Assembly (NCBI GenBank): GCA_965261645.1
Contig: CBDHDJ010000004.1
Coordinates: 2,046,001-2,110,000 of the forward strand
Source of the DNA: CBDHDJ01 sp965261645
GTDB taxonomy: Bacteria; Pseudomonadota; Alphaproteobacteria; SHVV01
Direction: 5' to 3'
DNA length: 64,000 bases
Below are positions 27,467 to 36,775 of the stretch, piece after piece. The position numbers and the translations under genes are program-made. Numbering within the stretch: position 1 is the stretch's first letter; each line of letters begins with the position of its first letter. Below the pieces are notes generated by a model that was not told the origin of the DNA, did not search any database, and saw nothing but the letters and a program-made list of their open reading frames with translations.

Positions 27467-27625
27467 CGACGCGCCGATCGTGAGACGTGAAGCGTGACTC
27501 TGTTCGCCGGGCGGGATCCGAAGCGGAATCGTACGAATCGCCCGGCCCGCCGGGCTTAGCACATGCCCGGGCGGTTGGAAAGCTCCGGCGCCCGAACGCG
27601 CAGGCTAACGCGCTGGCGCGCCTAA

Positions 27626-29069
27626 CAGCCCGTTGATTAAGTCGGCGCCGTCTGATTCTCTGGTTCCCTGATTTGCAGGGGGATTTGCCGATGGCGATGG
27701 GACGGCAGAAGGATGGTCAGGGGGACCTGATGGTGAGCTGGTCGGAGATGCCGCGCTCTCCGGGTCATGTGTTTTATGACCGCTTGCAGTCGGTGCTGAT
27801 CGAGGGCGGCTTCGACGCCTTTGCCGAGGCGAGCTGCCGGCCTTATTACGCGGTCCGGATGGGCGCGCCCTCGGTGCCGCCCGGGCGCTATTTCCGGATG
27901 CACCTGGTGGGCTACTTTGAGGGCATCGACAGCGAGCGCGGTCTGGAGTGGCGCTGCTCGGACTCGCTTTCGCTGCGGGCGTTCCTGCGACTGGGGAGCC
28001 GTGATCGGGTACCGGACCATTCCTGGCTGTCACGGAGCCGCACGCGCCTGCCCCATGAAGTCCACGCGGCGGTCTTCGACTGGGTTCTGGTGCTGATCGC
28101 CGAGGCGGGGCTGATCAAGGGCGAGCGCATCGGCGTCGATGCCTCGACCATGGAGGCCAACGCGGCGCTGCGGAACATCGTGCGGCGCGACAACGGCGAA
28201 GGCTACCGGGAGATGCTGGAGCGCCTGGCCCGGGAAAGCGGGGTCGAGACACCCACGGCCGAGGACCTGGCGCCTCTGGACCGGAAGCGCAAGGGCAAGA
28301 AGCTTTCCAACACGGATTGGGTTTCGAAGAGCGACCCCGAGGCCAAGATCACCAAGATGAAGGACGGCACGACGCATCTGGCCTACAAGCCCGAGCACGC
28401 GGTGGATCTGGACACCGGCGCGGTGGTGGCGGCCGAGCTGCACCCGGCCGATGAGGGCGACACCACGACGCTTTCCAAGACCCTGGCGAAGGCCGAGGCA
28501 AACCTCGAGGCGGTGGATGCGGCACCGACATCGGAGGACCCGGCCGAATGCGTCCCCGACAAAGGTTATCACTCACGGGCGGTCTTGAGGGCTCTGAACG
28601 ACAGTCCCTGGAAGACCCGGATCGCGGCGCCCAAGCAGACCGGCTTTTCGCGCTGGCACGGTGATGAGGCGGCGCGGCGCGCGGTCACCAATAACCGTGC
28701 GCGGCTCAAGTCCGGGGTCGCCCGCGAGGCCTTCAAGCTGCGCGCCGAGATCGTCGAGCGCTGCTTTGCCCACAACCTCGATCGTGGCGGCATGCGACGA
28801 ACCTGGCTGCGCGGGCGAGAGAATGTGCACAAGCGATACCTGCTCCACGTCGCCGGCCACAATCTATCGTTACTGATGCGCCAGCTCATCGGCGCCGGCA
28901 CCCCGCGGGAGGCCGTGGCGGGCGGATATGGCGGTATTTTCGTTCTGCTCACGCCCACCGGGGCCATGCTGGTGGCACGGGGGGGCTCGCAAAGCGGCCA
29001 GACGGCTTTCGCCGCCGCATTCCTCATCTGGGAGTGAGAGCCGGAAAAAGCCACTTAATCAACGGGCTG
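27626..29069 (+). mobile_element. Complete insertion sequence (IS1182/IS5-like), 1444 bp
   Basis: The element is bounded by perfect 17-bp terminal inverted repeats, CAGCCCGTTGATTAAGT at 27626-27642 and its complement at 29053-29069. A four-base direct repeat, CTAA, flanks it at 27622-27625 and 29070-29073, the size and YTAR type of target duplication expected of this superfamily. It holds one intact transposase gene. It sits between the TSUP permease and the broken outer-membrane protein gene, in a stretch without coding evidence, so it did not itself interrupt a gene. Perfect repeats and an intact transposase suggest recent or ongoing activity. Confidence 0.92.
27691..29037 (+). CDS. Transposase (DDE, IS1182-like)
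   Basis: A 448-residue transposase. The catalytic acidic residues can be placed in IGVDASTMEANAALR (first Asp), VPDKGYHSRAVL (second Asp) and RAEIVERCFAHN (Glu). The N-terminal part (MPRSPGHVFYDRLQ) and the GERIGVDAS segment are typical of a transposase group widespread in Alphaproteobacteria. I chose the ATG at 27691 because AGGGGGA lies 7 bases before it; an upstream TTG at 27673 is less likely. It fills most of the insertion sequence 27626-29069. I am sure it is a DDE transposase but less sure of the family name. Confidence 0.9.
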   Translation: MAMGRQKDGQGDLMVSWSEMPRSPGHVFYDRLQSVLIEGGFDAFAEASCRPYYAVRMGAPSVPPGRYFRMHLVGYFEGIDSERGLEWRCSDSLSLRAFLRLGSRDRVPDHSWLSRSRTRLPHEVHAAVFDWVLVLIAEAGLIKGERIGVDASTMEANAALRNIVRRDNGEGYREMLERLARESGVETPTAEDLAPLDRKRKGKKLSNTDWVSKSDPEAKITKMKDGTTHLAYKPEHAVDLDTGAVVAAELHPADEGDTTTLSKTLAKAEANLEAVDAAPTSEDPAECVPDKGYHSRAVLRALNDSPWKTRIAAPKQTGFSRWHGDEAARRAVTNNRARLKSGVAREAFKLRAEIVERCFAHNLDRGGMRRTWLRGRENVHKRYLLHVAGHNLSLLMRQLIGAGTPREAVAGGYGGIFVLLTPTGAMLVARGGSQSGQTAFAAAFLIWE

Positions 29070-29101
29070 CTAAGGCCGGCGCCGTAGCGAGGCCGCGCCG
29101 C

Positions 29102-30431
29102 TTAGAAGTTGCGCGCGACGCCGACGGAAAGGAGCCAGTTGGTGTACTTGAAGTTGGGCAGGTTGCTATCGTTGACGATGCGCTGCACGGTGCCCACCGC
29201 CGTCCATTGCGGCTTCACGGGAACGGTCTGCACCAGAGTGAGGCGCCATTCCTTGTCGTAGCGTCGGGCATTGGGGTTCACCGCCGGGTTGGGGATGTCA
29301 TACTCGTTGATTATCCGTGCCGTCGAGAGGGACGTGGACCACGGCCCACTACCGACGCCGAACAGCGAAACGGGGTGCTGGTAAAAAGTGGCCAAGCCAG
29401 CCGTGAGGCCCCATTCCCAATTGGATTCGAAGTCTTGGCGAGCCGATTCCCGGTTGGCGACGGCCAGCCCGTTGAGGGTGATGTTGGGCCACAAGGCGTA
29501 TCGCCCGGTCAGCCGGAGCTGGCTCGTCGGACCTTCCTGGTCCTTGGCGTTCGCGCGCTCGACACTGCTGTCATAATACTTTTGCTTGCGCTCGATATTC
29601 GCTTCACCCGCGAAACGCTCCGAAAACTGGTGGGTGACGTTCCAACCAAGGCCGGCCTCGTGCAGATAGGGCTGATTGCCCAGCCAGATGATGCTGGCGA
29701 CGACATAGGGCCGGGAGGTCGCATTGTCGAGGTAGTCGGTCAGGAACCGCAACCGCGGGCCCGACTGCAGCGACAGATAGATGAGATTGAGCTGCTTTTC
29801 GTCCTTCTGGATCGACCAGTAACCGGTTCCGTTCGTTTCGATGAACGCGCCGCCCTGAGTCAACAGGTCGTAACCGTGGCGGAAGCTGCCGGCGGCGAAG
29901 ACGTTACCATCGCTCCGCGTCACGAACTGGTCATCGAGGGTCGACGAAATGCCGCCCACCAGGACGTCGCTGCTTGTGGGGCCGGCGATCGCATTGGACT
30001 GATAACCTGCGCCGCCGAACAGCGAGCCGCTCAGCTGATGGCGCGACAGCCGCTTGTCGACTTCCACCAAATAGGTCGCCACGCGGGGCCTGACCTCATC
30101 GGGGACATCGTCGCCCTCGATCGCCCGGGTGAGATAGGACTTGGCGAGCTGGTTAGGAGCCCAAGCGGAAATACAGGACGCCGAGCTCGAGCCGGACACG
30201 AGGCAGATTGGGGTTGATCAGCAGCATGCGATCGAGCGCACTGATCGCCGCCTCGAAATTGCCGAGCTTTACGGCGAGTTCGGCGTACTGGAACGATTTA
30301 TCGAGGTTGCCTGGATCCTTGAATATCTCCTGGAAGGCGGCGTCGTACTGCTTCTGCAACGCGTCGAGGTCGGCCGAATCGTCCTGGGCTGCCGCGCGGT
30401 CGGAGCCGATTGCCGAAGCCGTGACGAGCAT
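29102..30431 (-). pseudogene. TPR domain / outer-membrane beta-barrel protein, frameshifted
   Basis: The N-terminal part has the end of a signal sequence followed by a TPR pair (DLDALQKQYDAAFQEIFKDPGN and DRMLLINPNLPRVRLELG). The C-terminal part is beta-barrel-like, with alternating aromatic strands (RFLTDYLDNATSRPYVVASIIWLG) and a final phenylalanine (VARNF), as in exported outer-membrane proteins. The frame is lost near 30154 after LYFRLGS by one extra base; the expected SYQLAKSYLTRA continues in another frame. The ATG at 30431 falls inside the hydrophobic signal segment. In-frame codons upstream (WLRVRKLTAPFLVAL) complete a signal peptide but show no clear start codon, so the 5' end is uncertain. 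Confidence 0.72.
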
Positions 30432-30612
30432 CAGCGCGACCAGGAACGGCGCCGTCAGCTTGCGTACACGCAGCCACGTGCCACCGATCCCGGGAAAATC
30501 CCAACGGCGTGGTGAAACAATCTGTCCCCCAAAACGCTACCCAACCAGAAACCTTACGCATCTCTCTCACTCAGCGCCCGCGGTACTAACCTCAGCCGAG
30601 TCCCGACGCCAG

Positions 30613-30960
30613 CTAAATTCCGGGCCTGCCCCAGGACACGCCCGCGCTTTTCAGTTCGGGGCAGAGACGACCGCTCAGCGCGAGAACGTACATCCGAAAG
30701 TCGCTGTAGAGCGACCAGAAGGGGTAATTGAAGGTCGCCGGCCGGTTACGCTCGACGAAGACATGCCCGGCCCATGCGAAGGCGTAGCCGCCGAGCACCG
30801 CGCCGAGCAAGTACCAGGGAATGCCTGTGATGACGAGCAGAACGAGGGACACAAGCGCAATCGTTGTGCCCACGTAATGCAGGGCGCGGCAGCTGGGCGC
30901 GCTATGTTCGCGCAGATAGAACGGCCAGAAATCGCGGTAGGTGGTGGGGCGTTCGGTCAT
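30613..30960 (-). CDS. DUF962 / Mpo1-like small membrane protein
   Basis: A 115-residue protein with three hydrophobic stretches (TIALVSLVLLVITGIPWYLLG and following). It carries the family histidines in LHYVGTT and AGHVFVERN and the FWSLYSDFRMY segment. The eukaryotic relative Mpo1 takes part in alpha-oxidation of 2-hydroxy fatty acids as an iron-dependent dioxygenase; the bacterial members are little studied. It is divergent from the MerR regulator of the fatty-acid degradation cluster, so a lipid role is plausible. The assignment to the family is by recognition of the conserved histidine pattern. Confidence 0.82.
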   Translation of the reverse strand: MTERPTTYRDFWPFYLREHSAPSCRALHYVGTTIALVSLVLLVITGIPWYLLGAVLGGYAFAWAGHVFVERNRPATFNYPFWSLYSDFRMYVLALSGRLCPELKSAGVSWGRPGI

Positions 30961-31076
30961 GCCAGCTCGCGTCGCTTAAAACATAGCTGTCGGTCGTGGG
31001 GTAAAAAGCATCGCTGCCGCTTGCAGGGTAAGAGGAAAGCCCGCTCCGGCTCAAGCTCGCCGCGGTTCATCCGCAC

Positions 31077-31105
31077 TTGACGTTTACGTAAACGTAAACT
31101 ATCTC
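31077..31105 (+). promoter_or_regulatory. Palindromic operator of LiuR/MerR type overlapping a possible promoter
   Basis: A perfect 16-bp palindrome, ACGTTTACGTAAACGT, spans 31080-31095, followed by another half-like GTAAAC. A -35-like TTGACG starts at 31077 and overlaps its left edge. It ends only 11 bases before the MerR start codon. Repeated TTTACG/CGTAAA boxes are how I remember the binding sites of LiuR-type MerR regulators of branched-chain and fatty acid degradation, and this regulator gene is adjacent. Autoregulation and control of the downstream dehydrogenase are inferred from position. Confidence 0.7.
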
Positions 31106-31510
31106 ATGGTCATGGCGCTGGAATCCTATTCGATCTCCGATCTCGCGGGGGAGTTCGCCATCACGCCGCGAACCCTGCGCTTTTACGAGGACAAAGACCT
31201 CATCCACCCGACTCGCAAAGGCCAAACGCGCATCTTTTCGAGGCGCGATCGGGTGCGTCTCAAGCTCATCCTGCGTGGCCGGCGACTCGGCTTCAGCCTG
31301 GCCGATATCAAAGAGATGCTCGATCTCTATGATCTTGGCGACGGCCAAGTCGAGCAGCTCAGTGTGACGCTTCACAAGGGCCGCAGCCGCCTCGCCGAGT
31401 TGCGGCAACAGCGCCATGAGATCGAAGCGGCCATCGGTGAACTCGAGGAGAGCTGCGCGGCGATCGAACAAGCGCTCAACGACAAGGGGGCGGCCGTCGA
31501 TGCGCTATGA
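31106..31510 (+). CDS. MerR-family regulator (LiuR-like)
   Basis: A 134-residue protein. The N-terminal winged helix reads YSISDLAGEFAITPRTLRFYEDKDLIHP, with the wing RIFSRRDRVRLKLI, as in MerR proteins; the C-terminal part is a helical dimerisation segment without the cysteines of metal sensors. The pattern LRFYEDKGL-like plus a downstream acyl-CoA dehydrogenase is that of LiuR-type regulators of leucine/isovalerate and fatty-acid degradation. A second ATG at 31112 is possible, and with the palindrome so close the transcript may have almost no leader. Its end overlaps the start of the acyl-CoA dehydrogenase gene by 11 bases, so the two are co-transcribed. Confidence 0.87.
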   Translation: MVMALESYSISDLAGEFAITPRTLRFYEDKDLIHPTRKGQTRIFSRRDRVRLKLILRGRRLGFSLADIKEMLDLYDLGDGQVEQLSVTLHKGRSRLAELRQQRHEIEAAIGELEESCAAIEQALNDKGAAVDAL

Positions 31511-33214
31511 GCGCGCTGCACGCGGGCAGAATTTCTTCGCCCTCGATCCCAACCTCCAGGGACTCCTGAAGGCCGCGGCAGGTGGTGACCCCGAGACCTG
31601 GCGGGAAACACTGTCGGCCTTCGGCGCGTGGGTGGGCGATGCGGTCGATGCGGAGGCGGAGCAGACCGACCGGGTCGCCCGGCCCGTTCTCGAATCTTAC
31701 GATCGCGATGGCGTCCTCGCGAACCAGGTGCGTCACGACCCGGCCTGGGATGCGGTGTCGCGCGAGGTTTATGAACGCGGCATCGTAGGCCTCAACTACG
31801 GCGATGCCCCGGCGCCCTTTCTTTTGACCTTCGCCATGGGCTACCTGCTATCGCAGGCCGACGTGTCGCTGCATTGCCCGGTGGCGATGACGGGTGCGAT
31901 GGCGTACGTGCTCGACCGTTTCGCCCCGCGCGAGATAAAGCAGCGCTACCTGCCCGAGCTCGTGCGCCGCGACGGCCGCGCGCTCACCGGCGGGACGTGG
32001 GTCACCGAACGCCAGGGCGGAAGCGACGTCGGGGCGAACGAGACCACGGCCCGGCTGGCGGACGGCGGGCCTGGCCTCGACTGGCGGTTGAGGGGCCTCA
32101 AATGGTTCGTGAGCAATGTCGATGGCGGCCTGGCGCTGGTTACCGCCCGCCCCCAAGATGCGCCGGAGGGCACCGAAGGGCTCGGGCTCTATCTTGTGCC
32201 GCGCCGGCTCGATACAGGCGAGGCCAATCCGCTGCGCATCCGCCGCCTCAAGGACAAGCTCGGCACCTGTGGCGTCGCCACGGCGGAGGTCGACCTTACC
32301 GAGACGCACGCCGCCGAAGTGGCGCCGCCGCCCGAGGGTTTCAAACTGATGATGGAGGCGCTCGGATTCAGCCGTCTGCATAACGCCATGGCGGCCTGCA
32401 GCGCCGCGCTTTTCTTGAGGTCATGAGCTTCGCCAGCCACCGCGTCGCCTTCGGCCGGCCGTTGCTCGATCATGCGATGGTTCGGACGGACGTTCTTCGC
32501 CTGCTTGCCGAGCTTGAAGCGGGCTGCGCGCTGGCTTTTGAAGCCGCGCGCGCCTTCGATACGGCCTTGGCCGATGACCGCCATCGTCCCTGGTTGCGGC
32601 TCGCCACCGCGCTCGCCAAATATCAGACCGCGGAGGATGCCAACGCCGCGTGCCGGACCGCGATCGAAGTGATCGGCGGCAATGGCTACACCTACGATTT
32701 CGTGACCCCACGGTTGCTCCGCGACGCCCAGGTGATGACCGTGTGGGAGGGACCGGCGAACATCCAGGCGCTCGAGGTGCTGCGCATGCTCGGTGACCGA
32801 CACCACGGCTTCGAGGCGTTCACAACGCGCATCGATACATGCTGCGCTGCTGCGCCGGCCGATCTCATTGACCTCCGGGACGGCGTGGCAGCGGCACTCA
32901 CCGCGTGCCGTAACGCCGTTTCGTTCGTGCGTGGAGACGCGGGCCAGGCCGCTCGCCATGCGCGGCGTTTGATGGCGCTGCTCGCCGATACATTGTGCGC
33001 GGCGCTGCTCCTCGAGGAGGCCACGCGTGACCTTGAGCACGGCGATCGGCGCAAGGCGATCGTCGCGCGGCTGTACCTCGACCTCCGTTTGACCCCGCCC
33101 CCGCGGCGTGGGATCGTGCCAGAGGACAGCCTGGCCGAGCAGCATTTCCCGGCGCTCGTGGGGTACGAGCCCGTCGAGATGTCGCACGCGGCATCCCGCC
33201 GGGCGGCGGGCTAA
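31500..33214 (+). pseudogene. Acyl-CoA dehydrogenase (AidB-like), frameshifted
   Basis: The whole region encodes about 570 residues of an AidB-like acyl-CoA dehydrogenase. The N-terminal part holds the FAD-binding segment LTGGTWVTERQGGSDVGANET; the C-terminal part holds SFASHRVAFGRPLLDH and the late TVWEGPANIQALEVLRML. The frame changes near 32405: the sequence reads NAMAACSAAL in one frame and continues FLEVMSFASHR in the next, so one base is missing. The start at 31500 overlaps the MerR gene. A thiolase follows 45 bases downstream. Flavin-dependent oxidation of an acyl-CoA thioester is the expected role if the lesion is an error. Confidence 0.8.
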
Positions 33215-33258
33215 GGCCAACGAAAAAGAGCGAGCTTCGCTTCGCGGAGGACTTGAAT

Positions 33259-34410
33259 ATGAAAAGCGTCGTCATAGCGGGCTATCAGCGTTCTCCGTTC
33301 ACCTTGGCCAAGAAAGGGGCGCTTGCGTCGGTCCGCCCCGATGAGATGGCCGGTCAGGTGGTGAGGGCCTTGGTGAAGAAGACCAGGATCGAGCCGGACG
33401 ACATCGAGGACGTCATCATGGGGTGTGCCTTCCCCGAAGCCGAACAGGGCTACAACGTCGCCCGCATTGTCGCGTTTCTGGCGGACCTTCCGCTCAGCGT
33501 GGCGGGGGCCACCGTCAACCGTTTCTGCGGCTCGTCGATGCAGTCGATCCATATCGCCGCCGGCTCCATCCAGCTCGATGCCGGCGAGGCGTTTGTCTGC
33601 GCCGGTCTCGAATCGATGACCCGCGTGCCGATGGGCGGCTACAACCCGGCGCCCCATCCGGGCCTCTACGAGCGCACGCCCGAGGTCTACATCTCGATGG
33701 GTGAAACCGCAGAGAACCTCGCCCGGAAATACGACATCTCGCGCGTCGAGCAGCAGGAGCTCGCGGTGGCCAGCCAGGCCAAGGCGAGCGCCGCACGCGA
33801 GGCCGGCAAGCTCGCCGACGAGATCGTCCCCATCGTCGTCGGCAATCTTCGCGTCGAGCAGGACGGCGCCATCCGGCCCGACACCACGCAGGAGGTGCTC
33901 GACGGTCTGGAGCCGGCCTTCGACAAGGACGGCACGGTGACGGCGGGCACGTCCTCGCCGCTTACCGACGGGGCCGCGGCGGTGCTCGTGTGCACCGAGG
34001 ACTATGCCGACCGCCACGGGCTCGACAAGCTGGCCCGGGTGAAAAGCATCGGCGTGCATGGCTGTGCGCCCGAGACGATGGGCCTCGGCCCGGTCGGTGC
34101 GACGGCCAAGGCGCTCAAACGCGCCGGTCTCGCGCTCGAAGACATTGACATCATCGAGCTTAACGAGGCGTTCGCCGCCCAGGCGCTCGCGGTGGTCCGC
34201 GAGTGGGAGTCGAACGGCGGCGGCTTCGATTTCGCCAAGCTCAACATCGATGGCGGCGCCATCGCCCTCGGCCATCCGTTGGGGGCCACGGGCGCGCGGA
34301 TTACCGGCAAGGCGGCCTCGCTCTTGCGCCGCGAGGGCAAGCAGTTTGCGCTGGCGGCCCAATGTATCGGCGGCGGGCAGGGTATCGCGACGGTCCTCGA
34401 GGCCGCGTAA
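33259..34410 (+). CDS. fadA: Acetyl-CoA acyltransferase (thiolase)
   Basis: A 383-residue cytoplasmic thiolase that cleaves 3-ketoacyl-CoA to acetyl-CoA and a shortened acyl-CoA. The nucleophile is Cys90 in NRFCGSSMQS; the catalytic histidine is in IALGHPLGATGAR and the second cysteine in QCIGGGQG. The ATG at 33259 has GGAGG upstream at good spacing; a TTG two codons earlier is less likely. Its stop shares a base with the start of the FadN-type gene (TAATG), so the two beta-oxidation subunits are made together, as in fadA/fadN operons. Confidence 0.93.
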   Translation: MKSVVIAGYQRSPFTLAKKGALASVRPDEMAGQVVRALVKKTRIEPDDIEDVIMGCAFPEAEQGYNVARIVAFLADLPLSVAGATVNRFCGSSMQSIHIAAGSIQLDAGEAFVCAGLESMTRVPMGGYNPAPHPGLYERTPEVYISMGETAENLARKYDISRVEQQELAVASQAKASAAREAGKLADEIVPIVVGNLRVEQDGAIRPDTTQEVLDGLEPAFDKDGTVTAGTSSPLTDGAAAVLVCTEDYADRHGLDKLARVKSIGVHGCAPETMGLGPVGATAKALKRAGLALEDIDIIELNEAFAAQALAVVREWESNGGGFDFAKLNIDGGAIALGHPLGATGARITGKAASLLRREGKQFALAAQCIGGGQGIATVLEAA

Positions 34411-36746
34411 TGACCGGTATCGGTAATATCGGCGTGCTCGGCGCGGGCGTCATGGGCGCGGCGATCGCCGCCCATGCCGCCAACGCGGGCGTGCCGGCGA
34501 TCCTGCTCGACATCGTGCCCCGAGGCGCGGACGACCGGAGCGTGTTGGCCAAGGACGCCGTCGCGCGGCTGCTCAAGACCAAACCCGCCCCCTTCATGCA
34601 CCCCAAGGCGGCCGAGCTGATCACGCCCGGCAACTTGGAGGATGATCTCGAGCTCCTCGCCGAGGCCGACTGGATCTGCGAGGCCGTGATCGAGGATCTC
34701 GCCGTCAAACAGGACGTTTACCGCCGTCTGGACGCGGTGCGCCGGCCCGGCTCGATCGTCACATCCAACACCTCGACGATTCCGCTCGCCAAGCTGATCG
34801 ACGGCTTGCCCGACACTTTCGCCAAGGACTTCGCGATCACCCACTTCTTCAACCCGCCGCGCTACATGCGGCTTCTCGAAGTGGTTGCGGGCGCCAACAC
34901 CGAGGCCCGGGTGATCGATGCGCTCCGCGCCTTCGCCGATGTGACCTTGGGCAAGGAGGTGGTGCTCTGCAAGGACACGCCCGGCTTCATCGCCAACCGG
35001 ATCGGCATCTACTGGATGGCCGTGGCGCTAGACGAGGCGCTGGCGCTCGGTCTCACCGTGGAGGAGGCCGATGCGGTGATCGGCCGGCCGATGGGCGTTC
35101 CCAAGACGGGCATCTTCGGGCTCTTCGATCTCACCGGGATCGATCTCGCGCCTCATGTCATGTCCAGCATGGAAGCGCTGTTGCAGCCTGAGGACGCGTT
35201 TCGCAAGCTCTATTCGGCCGACAGCGAGTCCAGCCGGCTGATCGCTGGCATGATCGAGGAGGGCTATATCGGTCGTAAGGGCAAGGGCGGCTTCTACCGT
35301 CTGGCCACGGCCGACGGCCAGCGCATCAAGGAGGCGCGCGACCTCCGGACCGGCGAATACCGGCCGGCCGAGAGGCCCGATTTCGAGAGCCTCAAGGCGG
35401 CCAGGGACGGGCTACGCGCGCTCGTCGAGCATGACGACACGGGCGGCCAGTACGCCTGGCGAGTGCTGAGCCGGACCCTGGCCTATGTCGCCGGGCTGGT
35501 GCCCGAGATCGCCGATGACATCGCCGCCGTCGACCGAGCGATGCGCACCGGCTACGCCTGGGCCCATGGGCCGTTCGAGCAGATCGACCAGCTGGGCGTG
35601 CCCTGGTTCGTGAGCAAGCTCCGGGATGAGGGCCTGCGGGTGCCCCGGCTTCTCGAGGCTGCCGGTGAGCGCCCGCTCTACCGCGAGGAGGCGGGCCGAG
35701 CCCAATACCTCACGCTTTCCGGCGACTACGCAGATATCACGCGGCCCGAAGGCGTCTTGAAGCTCGCCGACGTGAAACGGGGCGCCGAGCCCATCAAGCG
35801 CAACCGATCGGCGAGCCTGTGGGATCTCGGCGACGGCATTGCCGGTCTCGAGTTCCACACCAAGATGAACGCCCTCGATGCGGAGAGCATCGCCATGGTG
35901 CGCGAGGCCGCAGCGATCGACAAGCAGGGCTACCGGGCGCTGGTGATCGGCCACGACGGGGACAGCTTCTCGGTCGGCGCCAACATCGGGCTCGCGCTGT
36001 TCGCCGCCAACACCGCCATGTGGCCGCTCATCGAGCAGAATGTGAAGGAGGGCCAGGAGGCGTTCTTGGCCCTCAAATACGCGCCCTTCCCGGTCGTTGG
36101 CGCGCCCGCCGGAATGGCGCTTGGCGGAGGGCTGGAGATCCTGCTGCATTGCGATTCCATCCAGGCCCATGCCGAGACCTATATGGGTCTCGTCGAGGTG
36201 GGCGTCGGCCTCATCCCGAGCTGGGGCGGCACCAAGGAAATGATCCTGCGGACCTCGTCGCGCCCCGGTCGGCCCGGCGGACCCATGCCGCCGCTCCGCC
36301 AAACCTTCGAGACCATCGGCCTCGCCAAGGTCTCGACCTCGGCGGCCGAAGCGCGCGAACTCGGCTTCCTCAGAGACGGCGACGGCATCACCATGAACCG
36401 CGACCGGGTGCTGGCCGAAGCCAAGGCGCGCGCGCTGGAGATGGCGGCGGACTATACGCTGCCCGATGCGCCCGAAATCGCGCTGCCCGGACCGACCGCG
36501 CGCGTGGCCTTCGAGCTCGCCGTCGGCACCCTGGTGGGGAACGGCCAGGCCACCGAGCACGACGGCGTGGTGGCGCGCACGCTGGGCGAGGTCATCTCGG
36601 GTGGTGAAACCGATGTGACCCAAAGCGTCAGCGAAAACGGCTTGCTCGCGCTCGAGCGCAAGGCGCTCACTAGCCTGGTGCGGCTTCCGGCCACCCTCGA
36701 TCGCATGGCGCACATGCTGGAGACCGGCAAGCCGTTGCGCAATTGA
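34410..36746 (+). CDS. FadN-type 3-hydroxyacyl-CoA dehydrogenase / enoyl-CoA hydratase
   Basis: A 778-residue bifunctional beta-oxidation enzyme. The N-terminal half is the NAD-dependent dehydrogenase: GVLGAGVMGAAIAAH (nucleotide fold), SNTSTIPL, and the catalytic histidine in THFFNPPRYM. The C-terminal ~300 residues are a crotonase fold: SVGANIGLALF, GAPAGMALGGGLEILLHCD and LIPSWGGTKEM. This order (dehydrogenase first) is that of FadN rather than FadB. The start overlaps the thiolase stop by one base. Together with the thiolase and two acyl-CoA dehydrogenases it gives a complete beta-oxidation cycle. Confidence 0.92.
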   Translation: MTGIGNIGVLGAGVMGAAIAAHAANAGVPAILLDIVPRGADDRSVLAKDAVARLLKTKPAPFMHPKAAELITPGNLEDDLELLAEADWICEAVIEDLAVKQDVYRRLDAVRRPGSIVTSNTSTIPLAKLIDGLPDTFAKDFAITHFFNPPRYMRLLEVVAGANTEARVIDALRAFADVTLGKEVVLCKDTPGFIANRIGIYWMAVALDEALALGLTVEEADAVIGRPMGVPKTGIFGLFDLTGIDLAPHVMSSMEALLQPEDAFRKLYSADSESSRLIAGMIEEGYIGRKGKGGFYRLATADGQRIKEARDLRTGEYRPAERPDFESLKAARDGLRALVEHDDTGGQYAWRVLSRTLAYVAGLVPEIADDIAAVDRAMRTGYAWAHGPFEQIDQLGVPWFVSKLRDEGLRVPRLLEAAGERPLYREEAGRAQYLTLSGDYADITRPEGVLKLADVKRGAEPIKRNRSASLWDLGDGIAGLEFHTKMNALDAESIAMVREAAAIDKQGYRALVIGHDGDSFSVGANIGLALFAANTAMWPLIEQNVKEGQEAFLALKYAPFPVVGAPAGMALGGGLEILLHCDSIQAHAETYMGLVEVGVGLIPSWGGTKEMILRTSSRPGRPGGPMPPLRQTFETIGLAKVSTSAAEARELGFLRDGDGITMNRDRVLAEAKARALEMAADYTLPDAPEIALPGPTARVAFELAVGTLVGNGQATEHDGVVARTLGEVISGGETDVTQSVSENGLLALERKALTSLVRLPATLDRMAHMLETGKPLRN

Positions 36747-36775
36747 CGGCAAGGGCCCGCGAAAGACCGATCGCC

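Noticed and set aside
30298..30570. Separate small gene on the minus strand
   Set aside because: It overlaps the signal peptide and TPR region of the broken outer-membrane gene in another frame and shows no motif.
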